Origin: CAZTQN01 sp964615765
GTDB taxonomy: Bacteria > Planctomycetota > Phycisphaerae > Phycisphaerales > UBA1924
Direction: 5' to 3'
Assembly: GCA_964615765.1 (NCBI GenBank)
Contig: CAZTQN010000029.1
Span: 1 to 53,139 of the forward strand
Length of the DNA stretch: 53,139 bases
Shown here: positions 13,418 through 21,710 of the stretch, one piece after another
Layout: every line of letters begins with the position of its first letter
Numbering within the stretch: the stretch's first letter is position 1
Notes under the pieces: model-generated
Seen by the model: only the letters and a program-made list of their open reading frames with translations
The model's database searches: none
Told to the model about the DNA's origin: nothing
Position numbers and translations under genes: made by a program

Positions 13418-15439
13418 TTACTTCTTCTTCGTCGGCTTCGCCAGCGGCACGACGCGTGTGAGCTTGCCGTCCTTCGGCTCGGCGGCCGGGCCCGGCAGCG
13501 GCGCTGGGCTCAGCGACTTGAACACTTCCGTCCGCTCCGGCGCGCCCTCGCCCTCCGTGGTCTCGGGGCGATCCACCAGCGCGGTCGTCTGGCTGGCTTC
13601 GAAGATCTCGGCCCGCAGGCGGTCGTCCTGCGTCGCGAACGCGGCTTCGACGGCGCCCTGCTTGCTGAACTCGTACAGCGCCCCGACGATCTCGGAGAAC
13701 GTCAGGTTCACGCCCGGCTCCGGCTCGTCGGGCGAGGCCCGCCGCGCCATCGTCAGGATCAGCCCGGCGAGGTCCTCGGGCACGCGGGCCATCTGCACGA
13801 CGCGCCCGTTCCGCGGGTCGGCGTAGCGCAGGCGCACCGGGTCGGTCGGGCTGTCGCTGGCGAGCAGCAGGCGATCGTCCCACACCCCGGCCACCAGCGG
13901 GCGCGTCAGCCCGATCCCGCTCTGCACCTTCCCGCGTGAAGACCGCGGTGCGTCCCACGCCGCCGGCGCCCCGAGCAGCGCCACCCGCGGCGAGCCCTGC
14001 TGCGTGACATAGATCAGCGGCTCGCCGCCCGGGACGACGTCGAGGAACATGCGGGGCGGCTCGCGATCGCCGCCGATGCGGGTGGTCGCGACGGCCGCGT
14101 CGCCCCGCTTCAAGAGACCCTCGTACGCCGCGATGCGCACGTCCAGGTCCGGCGAGGCGACCAGTTCGCGCAGTGTGAGGTTGATCGTCGGGTTGGGCGG
14201 CATGTCCGCGAGCAGGCGGATCGCCTCGGCCCGGATGCCGCGCGGGCCCGTCTTGGCCAGGTCCGCCAGCGGGATCGCCGTGCGCGCGTCGCCCAGCCGG
14301 GCCCCGGCCTCCAGCGCGGCGAGGCGCGGCGTGAGTTCCGGGTAGTCGTACATCGGCGCGAGGAACGGGATCGCCGGCGCGCCCAGCGCCTGCAGACACC
14401 AACTCAGCTGCTTGCTGAGGGCCGGGCGGCTCTTGAGCGCTTCGACGTACAGCCGCGCGTACTCCTGCTGGAAGCCCTGCTCGATCCGCAGGTGGCGCAC
14501 CAGTTCGATGAAGTCCGCCGGGCGGTCGCGGAACGACTGCGGGACGATGATGCGGATGCTCTGCGCCGCGCTGGCGTCGGGCGTCGAACGCCCGCGGCCT
14601 TTGGCGATGTCCGACGCATCGCCCCGACCGCGCGGGAAGCGGCTGTTGATCGCCGACACCACGGCCCGGGCCCGCGCGTGCGAGTCATTGTCCAGCACCA
14701 GTTCGAGCGCGAGCGGGTCGGTGACGACACCCCCGCCGAGCACGCGCCCGACCGTCCGCGTGATGTCCGCCGCGCCCGTCGGCGAGCTGGACCCGCTGAA
14801 CGGGTTGATGAAGATCGGCCCGCGGGCCTCGGCGATCTTGCGGGTCTTGACAGCTCCGAAGATGGCCGGCTCGCCGAAGCGCATGTCGACCGTCCACAGC
14901 GTCCCGCCTTCAAGGCTCGTCACGCTTGAGCCCGGGAGCGTGCGGACCAGCACGTCGAACGTTGAGCCTTCCGGCGCGCCGGGCGGGATCGCCGCCTGCA
15001 CGATCACGACGGCGACGTTCGGCGAGCGCAGGAACTCCTGCGGCGAGACGGGCCCGAGTTCGGTGTTCGCCGCGGCCCCGCCCTTGCCGATCCCGCCGAG
15101 GGCCAGTTCGCGCTCCATCGTCGCCTGGATCGACGCGGGCAAGTCGCCCCCGCCGGTGCCGTTGAGACCGACGACGATGCCCAGGCCCGAGACCAGCACG
15201 GGCTCGATCCCGCGGAAGGAGCTCTCGGCGCCGACGGTGCCGCGCAGAACGTCCGGCACGTCGCGCAGCACGGGCGTGGCGTCGGCGGGCTTGATCTCGC
15301 GCTTGTCGCCGCAGCCCGTCAGCGTGGCCGCGCCGACGCCGAGGAGCGCGGCGAGCGTCGCCACCGACGCCGACCACGGGCGGCCCGTGCGCCGACCGAC
15401 CTGATGAGCGGGATGAGCACTGCGTGGGGAGCACGTCAT
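13418..15439 (-). CDS. FlgI-like lipoprotein with HEAT-like repeats
   Basis: Predicted outer-envelope lipoprotein, 673 residues. Residues 1-43 form a lipoprotein signal ending LTGC, so C43 would be lipidated. Residues about 80-400 resemble the flagellar P-ring protein FlgI: LVSGLGIVVGLNGTGGGD (83-100) is the family signature, followed by LRSPNVAVVIVQAAIPPGAP, GSTFDVLVRTLPG, TSLEGGTLW and RAVVSAINSRFP. Residues about 400-520 hold alpha-helical HEAT-like units (ARTAIPLADLAKTGP, IRAEAIRLLADMP, DVRIAAYEGLLKRGD), a feature normal FlgI (about 350 residues) does not have. No other flagellar genes are in the window. The ATG at 15439 begins the signal peptide and has AGGA upstream; a GTG at 15466 is less likely. 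It may be a P-ring relative with a new envelope role. Confidence 0.75.
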   Translation of the reverse strand: MTCSPRSAHPAHQVGRRTGRPWSASVATLAALLGVGAATLTGCGDKREIKPADATPVLRDVPDVLRGTVGAESSFRGIEPVLVSGLGIVVGLNGTGGGDLPASIQATMERELALGGIGKGGAAANTELGPVSPQEFLRSPNVAVVIVQAAIPPGAPEGSTFDVLVRTLPGSSVTSLEGGTLWTVDMRFGEPAIFGAVKTRKIAEARGPIFINPFSGSSSPTGAADITRTVGRVLGGGVVTDPLALELVLDNDSHARARAVVSAINSRFPRGRGDASDIAKGRGRSTPDASAAQSIRIIVPQSFRDRPADFIELVRHLRIEQGFQQEYARLYVEALKSRPALSKQLSWCLQALGAPAIPFLAPMYDYPELTPRLAALEAGARLGDARTAIPLADLAKTGPRGIRAEAIRLLADMPPNPTINLTLRELVASPDLDVRIAAYEGLLKRGDAAVATTRIGGDREPPRMFLDVVPGGEPLIYVTQQGSPRVALLGAPAAWDAPRSSRGKVQSGIGLTRPLVAGVWDDRLLLASDSPTDPVRLRYADPRNGRVVQMARVPEDLAGLILTMARRASPDEPEPGVNLTFSEIVGALYEFSKQGAVEAAFATQDDRLRAEIFEASQTTALVDRPETTEGEGAPERTEVFKSLSPAPLPGPAAEPKDGKLTRVVPLAKPTKKK

Positions 15440-16081
15440 GCGGTCAGCGTTCCTGGTTGGTCGCACTTGGCGGTGTCGGGCCGTGCGGCGAGTCGCGCGC
15501 TCACGCCGCGCCGTGCGCCGGCGGGTTCACCCCTTCGCCCCGAGCCCGTCGGCTGACGGTGCGGGGCTGAGTGTAGAGCGCCGAGGTCGGCGGCCGCGCG
15601 GCCCACGCGCCGGGCTCGCCAACACCTTCAATTGGTCCGCTGGTGGTCAACGTTCGGTTCGCTGGTGAAGCAAAACGGTCGGGGAGAACGAGTGTTCGGG
15701 GGGCCTGTCGGTTTCAGCGGGGAACCTGTCGGATAGTGTCCACTAGATGTTGGGGGATGCGTGCGTAGAAGACGTCCGGCACCACTATGGGTGGCGGTGC
15801 GCCGAGCGTGTGGACAAGATTTTTGCAGCGCGCAACTCTCGGTTCAGCCGAGACTTGGGCGCAGATGACATGTTTCCCCCCGCCAGTCGTGCATCGCCTG
15901 GGTTGCATGCACGATAGGTAGTGGTAGGCTTGTCCCATCAGTCGTCTTCGGGGAGGCCGTGAGCGTTCAGATTGGTGCAGGGACTTGGGGGTGTAGGGCG
16001 GTCTCGTCGACGCGGTGGTATGTGTGTTCGGATGTTGGACGGGCGGAGTCGGTTGGGGTATGGTAGGTATTGGAGGCGGGC
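15440..16081. other. 640-bp gap before dcd
   Basis: No gene I can support. 15700-15950 is less GC-rich than its surroundings. A hairpin TCGTGCAT (15887-15894) / ATGCACGA (15907-15914) with a 12-nt loop is the only clear structure. A 74-codon minus-strand frame (15714-15938) overlaps it but has no start signal or known motif. GGAGGCGGG at 16072-16080 is the dcd ribosome binding site. Confidence 0.5.
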
Positions 16082-16654
16082 ATGGCGGTGTTGTGCGACA
16101 CGCAGATTCGGGAACTGGTGCCGATCGAACCGTTCGCGGGCGCGGCGAAGCGGCCGGGGCGGATCTCGTACGGCGTGTCGAGCTACGGCTACGACATCCG
16201 CGTCGGGACGAAGTTCAAGATCTTCACGCCCACGCCGCGAACGGGGCAGATCACCGTCGTTGATCCGAAGGCCTTCAGCCCGGACCTGTTCGTGGAAGTG
16301 GACTGCGCCGACACCGGCACGGACCACGTGATCATCCCGCCGAACTCTTTCGCGCTGTGCGAAACGGTCGAGTACCTCGAGATCCCGCGCGACGTGCTGG
16401 TGATCTGCGTGGGCAAGAGCACGTACGCCCGCTGCGGCCTGATCGTGAACGTCACCCCGCTGGAGCCGGAGTGGAGAGGCAAGATCACGCTCGAGATCAG
16501 CAACACCACGCCGCTGCCGGCCAAGGTGTACGCGAACGAGGGGATCGCGCAGTTGGTGTTCCTGAAGGCGGATCGGGTGTGCGCGGTGTCGTACGCGGAC
16601 AAGGCGGGGAAGTATCAGGATCAGGGTGGGTTGACGTTGCCGAAAGTCGACTGA
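16082..16654 (+). CDS. dcd: dCTP deaminase
   Basis: Converts dCTP to dUTP and ammonia, feeding dTMP synthesis in the cytoplasm. The 190-residue protein is full length and shows the family motifs in order: ISYGVSSYGYDIRVG, FVEVDCADT, VIIPPNSFALCETVEYLEIP, CVGKSTYARCGLIVNVTPLEPEW, RGKITLEISNTTPLPAKVYANEGIAQLVFL and the C-terminal KYQDQGGLTLPKVD that closes over the nucleotide. TPLEPEW carries the Glu of the deamination centre. Sequence alone does not tell whether it is also a dUTPase. The ATG at 16082 has GGAG six nt upstream. The next gene is nrdJ, so two steps of deoxynucleotide supply are adjacent, though a structured leader separates them. Confidence 0.95.
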   Translation: MAVLCDTQIRELVPIEPFAGAAKRPGRISYGVSSYGYDIRVGTKFKIFTPTPRTGQITVVDPKAFSPDLFVEVDCADTGTDHVIIPPNSFALCETVEYLEIPRDVLVICVGKSTYARCGLIVNVTPLEPEWRGKITLEISNTTPLPAKVYANEGIAQLVFLKADRVCAVSYADKAGKYQDQGGLTLPKVD

Positions 16655-16743
16655 ATCTGTTCAGCGAAGTGCGCTAGCGATGAAAGTCCGGCGGAAACGC
16701 TTGAGATCGCGGCGAGAATTTACAGGAAAGGAGGCTAGGTGTC

Positions 16744-16812
16744 ATGAGTATCAGTAGCTGTATCAATGGTCCGTCATGGAGACATTATGAACTGTCGAGA
16801 CAACTCTGTTAA
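16744..16812 (+). CDS. Possible 22-residue leader peptide of nrdJ
   Basis: A short frame with AAAGGAGG (16727-16734) nine nt before its ATG, the strongest ribosome binding site between dcd and nrdJ. It encodes MSISSCINGPSWRHYELSRQ followed by LC and a TAA stop. It lies just upstream of three strong hairpins, the layout of a translated leader that could couple ribosome position to RNA folding. There is no homology that I can name, and it may be fortuitous. Confidence 0.45.
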   Translation: MSISSCINGPSWRHYELSRQLC

Positions 16813-16857
16813 CCAGGAAGCCCAGACGAATCAGCCGGGCGTCGATGTGCGGGGCGG

Positions 16858-16955
16858 ACAGTCGAAAGACTGTGTGGGGAAAAGTCGCGAGAAGAAAACT
16901 CGTGATTGCAAAGACCGTGCGGATTGGGTGATTGCTGGCAATCGCTCAATGACCG
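16858..16955 (+). ncRNA. Structured leader RNA upstream of nrdJ
   Basis: Three consecutive hairpins in the 390-nt leader between dcd and nrdJ. Hairpin 1 is a perfect ACAGTC/GACTGT stem with a GAAA tetraloop (16858-16873). Hairpin 2 is a 7-bp stem with one G-U pair (16885-16905). Hairpin 3 has 12 continuous pairs including two G-U (16923-16950, loop CTGG), extended by 3 more pairs across a 2-nt bulge (16920-16955). GNRA loops and G-U pairs point to RNA-level folding. I found no B12-box as in adenosylcobalamin riboswitches. A candidate motif named after nrdJ has, as I recall, been published; membership cannot be judged here. Likely cis-regulator of nrdJ. Confidence 0.6.
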
Positions 16956-17044
16956 ATTCACCCGAAGATGACGCGGAGAGCGACATGCTCGAAGCTCATT
17001 CTCTTGGGAAATTTCAACGCGACCTATCCCCAGGGGCCTGTGGA

Positions 17045-20000
17045 ATGAAGATTTCCCGCAAGTTCACGACGGCCGGCCAAGACCCCTTCGCGTCCGTGAA
17101 GTGGGTCAAGAGGTCCTCGAAAATCTCGAATCCCGACGGCTCCGTCGTCTTCCAGATGGACGACGCCGAGGTGCCCGAGACGTGGAGTCAGCTTGCCACC
17201 GACATCATGGTGAGCAAGTACTTCCGCAAGGCCGGGGTGCCGCAGGACGGCGGGCCGAACGGCGTCGCCGCGCATGACTGGGCGCCCGTCGCGGGCAAGA
17301 AGGCCCAGGCGGAGCGCGGGGGGAGCCAGATCCCGACCGGCGGCGAGAAGTCGGCCAAGCAGGTGATCCACCGGCTGGCCGGGTGCTGGAAGCACTGGGG
17401 CGAGAAGCACGGCTACTTCGACGGGCCGGCGGACGCGCAGGCGTTTTATGACGAACTGGTGCACATGATGGTGCACCAGATGGCGGCGCCCAACTCGCCG
17501 CAGTGGTTCAACACGGGGCTGAACTGGGCGTACGGGATCAGCGGGCCGGCGCAGGGGCACTTCGTGCCGGACCCGAAGACGGGGAAGGTGGAGCTGGCGA
17601 AGGACGCGTACACGCACCCGCAGCCGCACGCGTGCTTTATTCAGAGCGTTGATGACGACCTGGTGAATCCGGGCGGGATCATGGACCTGTGGGTTCGTGA
17701 AGCGCGGCTGTTCAAGTACGGGTCGGGCACGGGCACGAACTTCAGCCGCCTGCGGGCCGAGAACGAGAGCCTTTCTGGCGGCGGCAAGAGCAGCGGGCTG
17801 ATGTCGTGGCTGAAGATCGGCGACCGGGCGGCCGGGGCGATCAAGAGCGGCGGGACGACGCGCCGGGCCGCGAAGATGGTCTGCCTCGACATGGACCACC
17901 CCGACATCCACCAGTTCATCAACTGGAAGGTGCGCGAGGAGATCAAGGTCCAGGCCATGGTCGAAGGCCTCAAGGCCATCGCCGGCAAGAAGTCGTCGCT
18001 CGGCGACACCATGACCATCGGCGAGACGGCCAAGAAGCTGGGCCTCAAGCTCGATTACGACTTCAACGGCGAGGCCTACCTCACCGTCAGCGGGCAGAAC
18101 TCCAACAACTCGGTGCGCATCAGCGACGAGTTCTTCGACGCGCTCGACGGCGGCAAGGAATGGGTCACCTACGCCCGCACCACCGGCAAGCCCAACAAGA
18201 CCTTCAGCGCCAAGGAACTCTGGGCCGACCTGTGCTACGCCGCGTGGCGGTGCGCCGACCCCGGCGTGCAGTTCGACTCGACGATCAACGCGTGGCACAC
18301 GTGCCCGAACGCGGGCCGCATCAACGCGAGCAACCCGTGCAGCGAGTACATGTTCCTCGACAACACGGCGTGCAACCTGGCGTCGCTCAACGTGCTGAAG
18401 TTCTACGACGCGCAGCGCCGCGGGTTTGACATCGACGGGTACGAGCACGCCATCGACCTGTGGACGATCGTGCTCGAGATCAGCGTGCTGATGGCGAGCT
18501 ATCCGTCGAGCGAGGTGGCGCGGCTGAGCTACAAGTACCGCACGCTCGGGCTGGGGTACGCGAACCTGGGCGCACTGCTGATGCAGGCGGGCACGGCGTA
18601 CGACAGCGAGGAAGGCCGCGCGATCGGCGCGTGCCTGACGGCGGTCCTGACCGGGCGCTCGTACCGCATGAGCGCGCTGATGGCGGCCCAACTCGGCGCC
18701 TTCCCCGGCTACGACGCCGACCGCGGGAACATGCTGCGGGTCATCCGCAACCACCGCCTGGCGGCGCACGGCGTGGCCCGCGACAGCGGGCACTACGACG
18801 GGCTGCGCATCGCGCCGGTGCCGATCGATCACCAGCTCATCAACCGCGGGGCGGCGGCGGGGACGATGGGCGTCGCCAACGCCGACGATCTGCTCGACCA
18901 CGCCGTGCGGGCGTGGGATGAGGCGCTGCTCGCCGGCGAGAAGCACGGCTACCGCAACGCGCAGGTCACGGTGATCGCGCCCACGGGCACGATCGGCCTG
19001 CTGATGGACTGCGACACCACCGGCATCGAGCCGGACTTCGCGCTGGTGAAGTTCAAGAAGCTCGCCGGCGGCGGCTACTTCAAGATCGCCAACGCGTCGG
19101 TGGCGCCGGCGCTGGAGGCGATGGGCTACACGCCGTCGCAGACCAAGGACGTGCTCGAGTATCTGCTCGGGGCGCTGACGCTGGACGTGCCGATGCCCAA
19201 GGATGCCCACGCGGAGCGTGGGGGTACACAGAACCAGACGCTGCGCGACTTCCTGCTCGCGAAGGGGCTGACGGCGGCGGACCTGGCGAAGGTCGAGGCG
19301 TCGCTCCCCGGCGTGTTCGAACTCGGCTTCGCGTTCAGCGCGTGGTCGCTGGGCGATGAGGCGATGGCGCGCGTCGGCGTGGACGCCGCGGCGGCGAAGG
19401 CCGACCCGCGGTTCAACCTGCTGCGCGAGCTGGGCCTGAGCAAGGAGCAGATCGCCGCCCTCAACGAGAAGGTGTGCGGGACGCAGATGGTCGAGGGTGC
19501 GCCGCACCTGAAGGACGAGCACCTGCCGGTGTTCGACTGCGCCAACAAGTGCGGGAAGCGCGGCAAGCGGTACATCGCGCCCGAGGGGCACATCCGGATG
19601 ATGGCGGCGGCCCAGCCGTTCATCAGCGGCGCGATCAGCAAGACCATCAACCTGCCGAGCGATGCGCCGGTGGACTCGATCTCGGCGTGCTACCGGCTGA
19701 GCTGGGAACTGGGGCTGAAGGCCAACGCGCTGTACCGCGACGGCTGCAAACTGAGCCAGCCGCTGAGCTCGACCTCGGACGCGGAGGAGAGCGAGGAGGC
19801 GCCGGCGGGAAAGTCGTCATCGAAGAAGGGTTCGGATGTTCCGCCTGCGGCGCCGACGGGTGCGTCGTCTTCGAAGGCGGGCGCGCTGGTGGAGGGCAAG
19901 CCCACTGAGCCCGAGCCGGTGCACACCGAGACGCAGGTGCGCGTGGTGGAGCGCCCGATGCGCCGGCGCCTGCCGGACACCCGGGCCAGCATCACGCACA

Positions 20001-21181
20001 AGTTCAACATCGGCGGGCACGAGGGGTACCTGACCGTCGGGCTCTACGAGGACGGCAAGCCGGGCGAGCTGTTCATCACGATGGCGAAGGAAGGCTCGAC
20101 CATCGGCGGGCTGATGGACTCGCTGGGCACGGCGGTGAGCGTCGCGCTGCAGTACGGCGTGCCGGTCGAGAGCCTGGTCAACAAGTTCACGCACCAGCGG
20201 TTTGAGCCGGCCGGGATGACGACCAACCGCGAGATCCCCTTCGCCAAGAGCCTGGTGGACTACATCTTCCGCTGGATGGGGATGGAGTTCATCGAGGGGT
20301 ACCGCGAGGTCAACGCGCCCCGCCGGGGCGAGAGCGCCGGGCACGGGCACGAGGCCGACCACGGGCGGATCTCCGCCGCGACGGCCCGGCTGGATGACCT
20401 CCTGGGCGAGCTCGATGACGCCGACGACGAGATCGATGGCGGCGGCAACGACGGCGGCGGCGGTGATGACGACGGGCCGGATCGCGGGCCGGGCGGCTCG
20501 GGCGGCGGCGGAGTTGACAAGCGCCGCGGCTTCGAGGAAGATGCCGCCGGTCCGGGCGGCAACAGCCGCTCGGGCGGCTCGTCCGGAGCGACGAGCGAAC
20601 GCCGCACTTCGGGCGGCGCGGGCGACAAGAGCACTCTGGTCACGGAGGACCGGGCGGCATGGGGCACTCGCACACATTCCAACGCGGGCGGGACGAACGG
20701 GACGAACTCGGCGACCACCGCGAACGTGACCAGCGCGGCGGGCACGCCGAGCGCGGTCGCGACGGCCGCGGCGACGGGCGTGCTTCGCGGCGCACCGGTG
20801 GTTCGGCTCGGGCGTTCGAGCGATCTGACGCGGGGCGTGGGCGGCGCGTCGAACGGAACGATCCGGCGGCATGTGGTGAACGGCCAGGCGAATGGCCAGG
20901 CTGTGACGCCCGGGCAGCAGATGATCGCCGTGTCGAACGGTCGGACCCATACCGAAGCGGACCGCGCCGGGGCGACGTCGAGCACGACGAGCGCCGTGAA
21001 AACCGGGGGCGGGGCCGGGGGCGGGAAGAACGGCAAGGGCGGGGCGTCGTCGGCGTTGTCGGCGGCGATGCGGAGCTACCAGGAAGACGCGCCGGCGTGC
21101 GACTCGTGCGGATCGATCACGGTCCGCAGCGGGACGTGCTATCGGTGTGAGAACTGCGGGGCTTCGATGGGGTGTTCGTGA
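17045..21181 (+). CDS. nrdJ: Class II (adenosylcobalamin) ribonucleotide reductase
   Basis: Reduces ribonucleotides to deoxyribonucleotides with a B12-derived radical, independent of oxygen. 1378 residues from MKISRKFTT, the family's usual N terminus; the frame is open for 93 more codons upstream but that stretch is hairpin-rich leader. Motifs include SPQWFNTGLNWAYGI, the FKYGSGTGTNFSRLR loop, NASNPCSEYMFLDNTACNLASLN with the catalytic Cys (C432) and Glu, and VIAPTGTIGLLMDCDTTGIEPDF. An acidic/Ser-rich linker (about 900-960) leads to a TSCPD domain (FNIGGHEGYLTVGLYEDGKPGE ... MDSLGTAVSVALQYG). Then comes a Gly/Asp/Ser-rich region of about 250 residues and a zinc-binding end CDSCG ... CYRCENCG. 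It is longer than typical NrdJ (about 750-1200). A REP-like palindrome is translated at residues about 721-726. Neighbour of dcd; a good terminator follows. Confidence 0.95.
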   Translation: MKISRKFTTAGQDPFASVKWVKRSSKISNPDGSVVFQMDDAEVPETWSQLATDIMVSKYFRKAGVPQDGGPNGVAAHDWAPVAGKKAQAERGGSQIPTGGEKSAKQVIHRLAGCWKHWGEKHGYFDGPADAQAFYDELVHMMVHQMAAPNSPQWFNTGLNWAYGISGPAQGHFVPDPKTGKVELAKDAYTHPQPHACFIQSVDDDLVNPGGIMDLWVREARLFKYGSGTGTNFSRLRAENESLSGGGKSSGLMSWLKIGDRAAGAIKSGGTTRRAAKMVCLDMDHPDIHQFINWKVREEIKVQAMVEGLKAIAGKKSSLGDTMTIGETAKKLGLKLDYDFNGEAYLTVSGQNSNNSVRISDEFFDALDGGKEWVTYARTTGKPNKTFSAKELWADLCYAAWRCADPGVQFDSTINAWHTCPNAGRINASNPCSEYMFLDNTACNLASLNVLKFYDAQRRGFDIDGYEHAIDLWTIVLEISVLMASYPSSEVARLSYKYRTLGLGYANLGALLMQAGTAYDSEEGRAIGACLTAVLTGRSYRMSALMAAQLGAFPGYDADRGNMLRVIRNHRLAAHGVARDSGHYDGLRIAPVPIDHQLINRGAAAGTMGVANADDLLDHAVRAWDEALLAGEKHGYRNAQVTVIAPTGTIGLLMDCDTTGIEPDFALVKFKKLAGGGYFKIANASVAPALEAMGYTPSQTKDVLEYLLGALTLDVPMPKDAHAERGGTQNQTLRDFLLAKGLTAADLAKVEASLPGVFELGFAFSAWSLGDEAMARVGVDAAAAKADPRFNLLRELGLSKEQIAALNEKVCGTQMVEGAPHLKDEHLPVFDCANKCGKRGKRYIAPEGHIRMMAAAQPFISGAISKTINLPSDAPVDSISACYRLSWELGLKANALYRDGCKLSQPLSSTSDAEESEEAPAGKSSSKKGSDVPPAAPTGASSSKAGALVEGKPTEPEPVHTETQVRVVERPMRRRLPDTRASITHKFNIGGHEGYLTVGLYEDGKPGELFITMAKEGSTIGGLMDSLGTAVSVALQYGVPVESLVNKFTHQRFEPAGMTTNREIPFAKSLVDYIFRWMGMEFIEGYREVNAPRRGESAGHGHEADHGRISAATARLDDLLGELDDADDEIDGGGNDGGGGDDDGPDRGPGGSGGGGVDKRRGFEEDAAGPGGNSRSGGSSGATSERRTSGGAGDKSTLVTEDRAAWGTRTHSNAGGTNGTNSATTANVTSAAGTPSAVATAAATGVLRGAPVVRLGRSSDLTRGVGGASNGTIRRHVVNGQANGQAVTPGQQMIAVSNGRTHTEADRAGATSSTTSAVKTGGGAGGGKNGKGGASSALSAAMRSYQEDAPACDSCGSITVRSGTCYRCENCGASMGCS
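19206..19222. repeat. REP-like palindrome inside nrdJ
   Basis: CCCACGC GGA GCGTGGG, a perfect 7-bp stem, is translated in frame as part of AHAERGGTQ. A degenerate form at about 17304-17326 gives AQAERGGSQ. Related arms occur in the intergenic cluster at 33724-33788. Confidence 0.55.
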
Positions 21182-21191
21182 GTCGCACACG

Positions 21192-21236
21192 CCGCCCGCG
21201 CCGGGGAGCGAGAGCCTCGGCGCGGGCGGTTCTTTC
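21192..21236 (+). terminator. Terminator after nrdJ
   Basis: Perfect 12-bp stem CCGCCCGCGCCG (21192-21203) / CGGCGCGGGCGG (21218-21229) with a 14-nt loop, then TTCTTTC, 10 nt after the nrdJ stop. Confidence 0.75.
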
Positions 21237-21710
21237 GCGGCCGCGGTAAAGCGCGGCCGTGGAGCGGCCAAAGGGCCGGGGAGACAGTGGCGAGAGGACG
21301 GAATCCCGCCCCGGCGGCCGGTGATGGAGCATCGGCCGACGGATCAGAGGTTGGCAACGGACCAAGGCTCGAAGAGCCATGGAGGAGTCACGACCCAGCC
21401 CCTCTCCTCGGCCCCAGGCCGCTCTTTCTTGAAGGCCCGATGACGGATCACGCCGGGCCGCATTCGACGGACTCTCGCACGCACGGACGGACACGGACAC
21501 GCACGGAACGGACGCTGGCACGGACGCCCAGCCGCGGTCCAAGGTGATGAACCCCCGGTGGAACGTCGGTTCCGCGCGGGGGGTTGTTTGTACCGGTCGC
21601 GGGCGTGTGCCGATCGCGACCGGCGTGCCGTCCGGATCGCCCGTACGATGTGCGGCGGGGTGGACGGCGCGAGGATCGCGCTGGCAAGGGATCGGCACGG
21701 AGGCTGAGGC
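21237..21710. other. Gap between nrdJ and smc
   Basis: No supported gene; a 35-codon frame at 21440-21547 made of CACGGAC-like repeats is probably noise. A nested hairpin at 21550-21585 (AACCCCC outer, GGAAC GTCG GTTCC inner, GGGGGTT outer) followed by GTTTG looks like a second terminator or an attenuator ahead of smc. GGCACGGAGG (about 21696-21705) precedes the smc ATG. Confidence 0.45.

Noticed and set aside
15714..15938. 74-codon minus-strand frame in the gap before dcd
   Set aside because: No ribosome binding site, no motif, and it overlaps a hairpin; could be a remnant but not supportable.
16675..16710. Group II intron domain V-like GCGATGAAAGTC
   Set aside because: The stem cannot pair beyond three bases and there is no reverse transcriptase or other intron domain.
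16766..17044. N-terminal extension of NrdJ by 93 residues
   Set aside because: The region is dominated by RNA-like hairpins, the amino acids match nothing in the family, and the usual N terminus MKISRKFTT starts at 17045.
16655..17044. Adenosylcobalamin riboswitch
   Set aside because: Expected for nrdJ, but I found no B12-box or CCACTG/GGGAAGG core; structure is real but class unknown.
21440..21547. 35-codon frame between nrdJ and smc
   Set aside because: Made of CACGGAC-type repeats coding Thr/Arg; no start signal.
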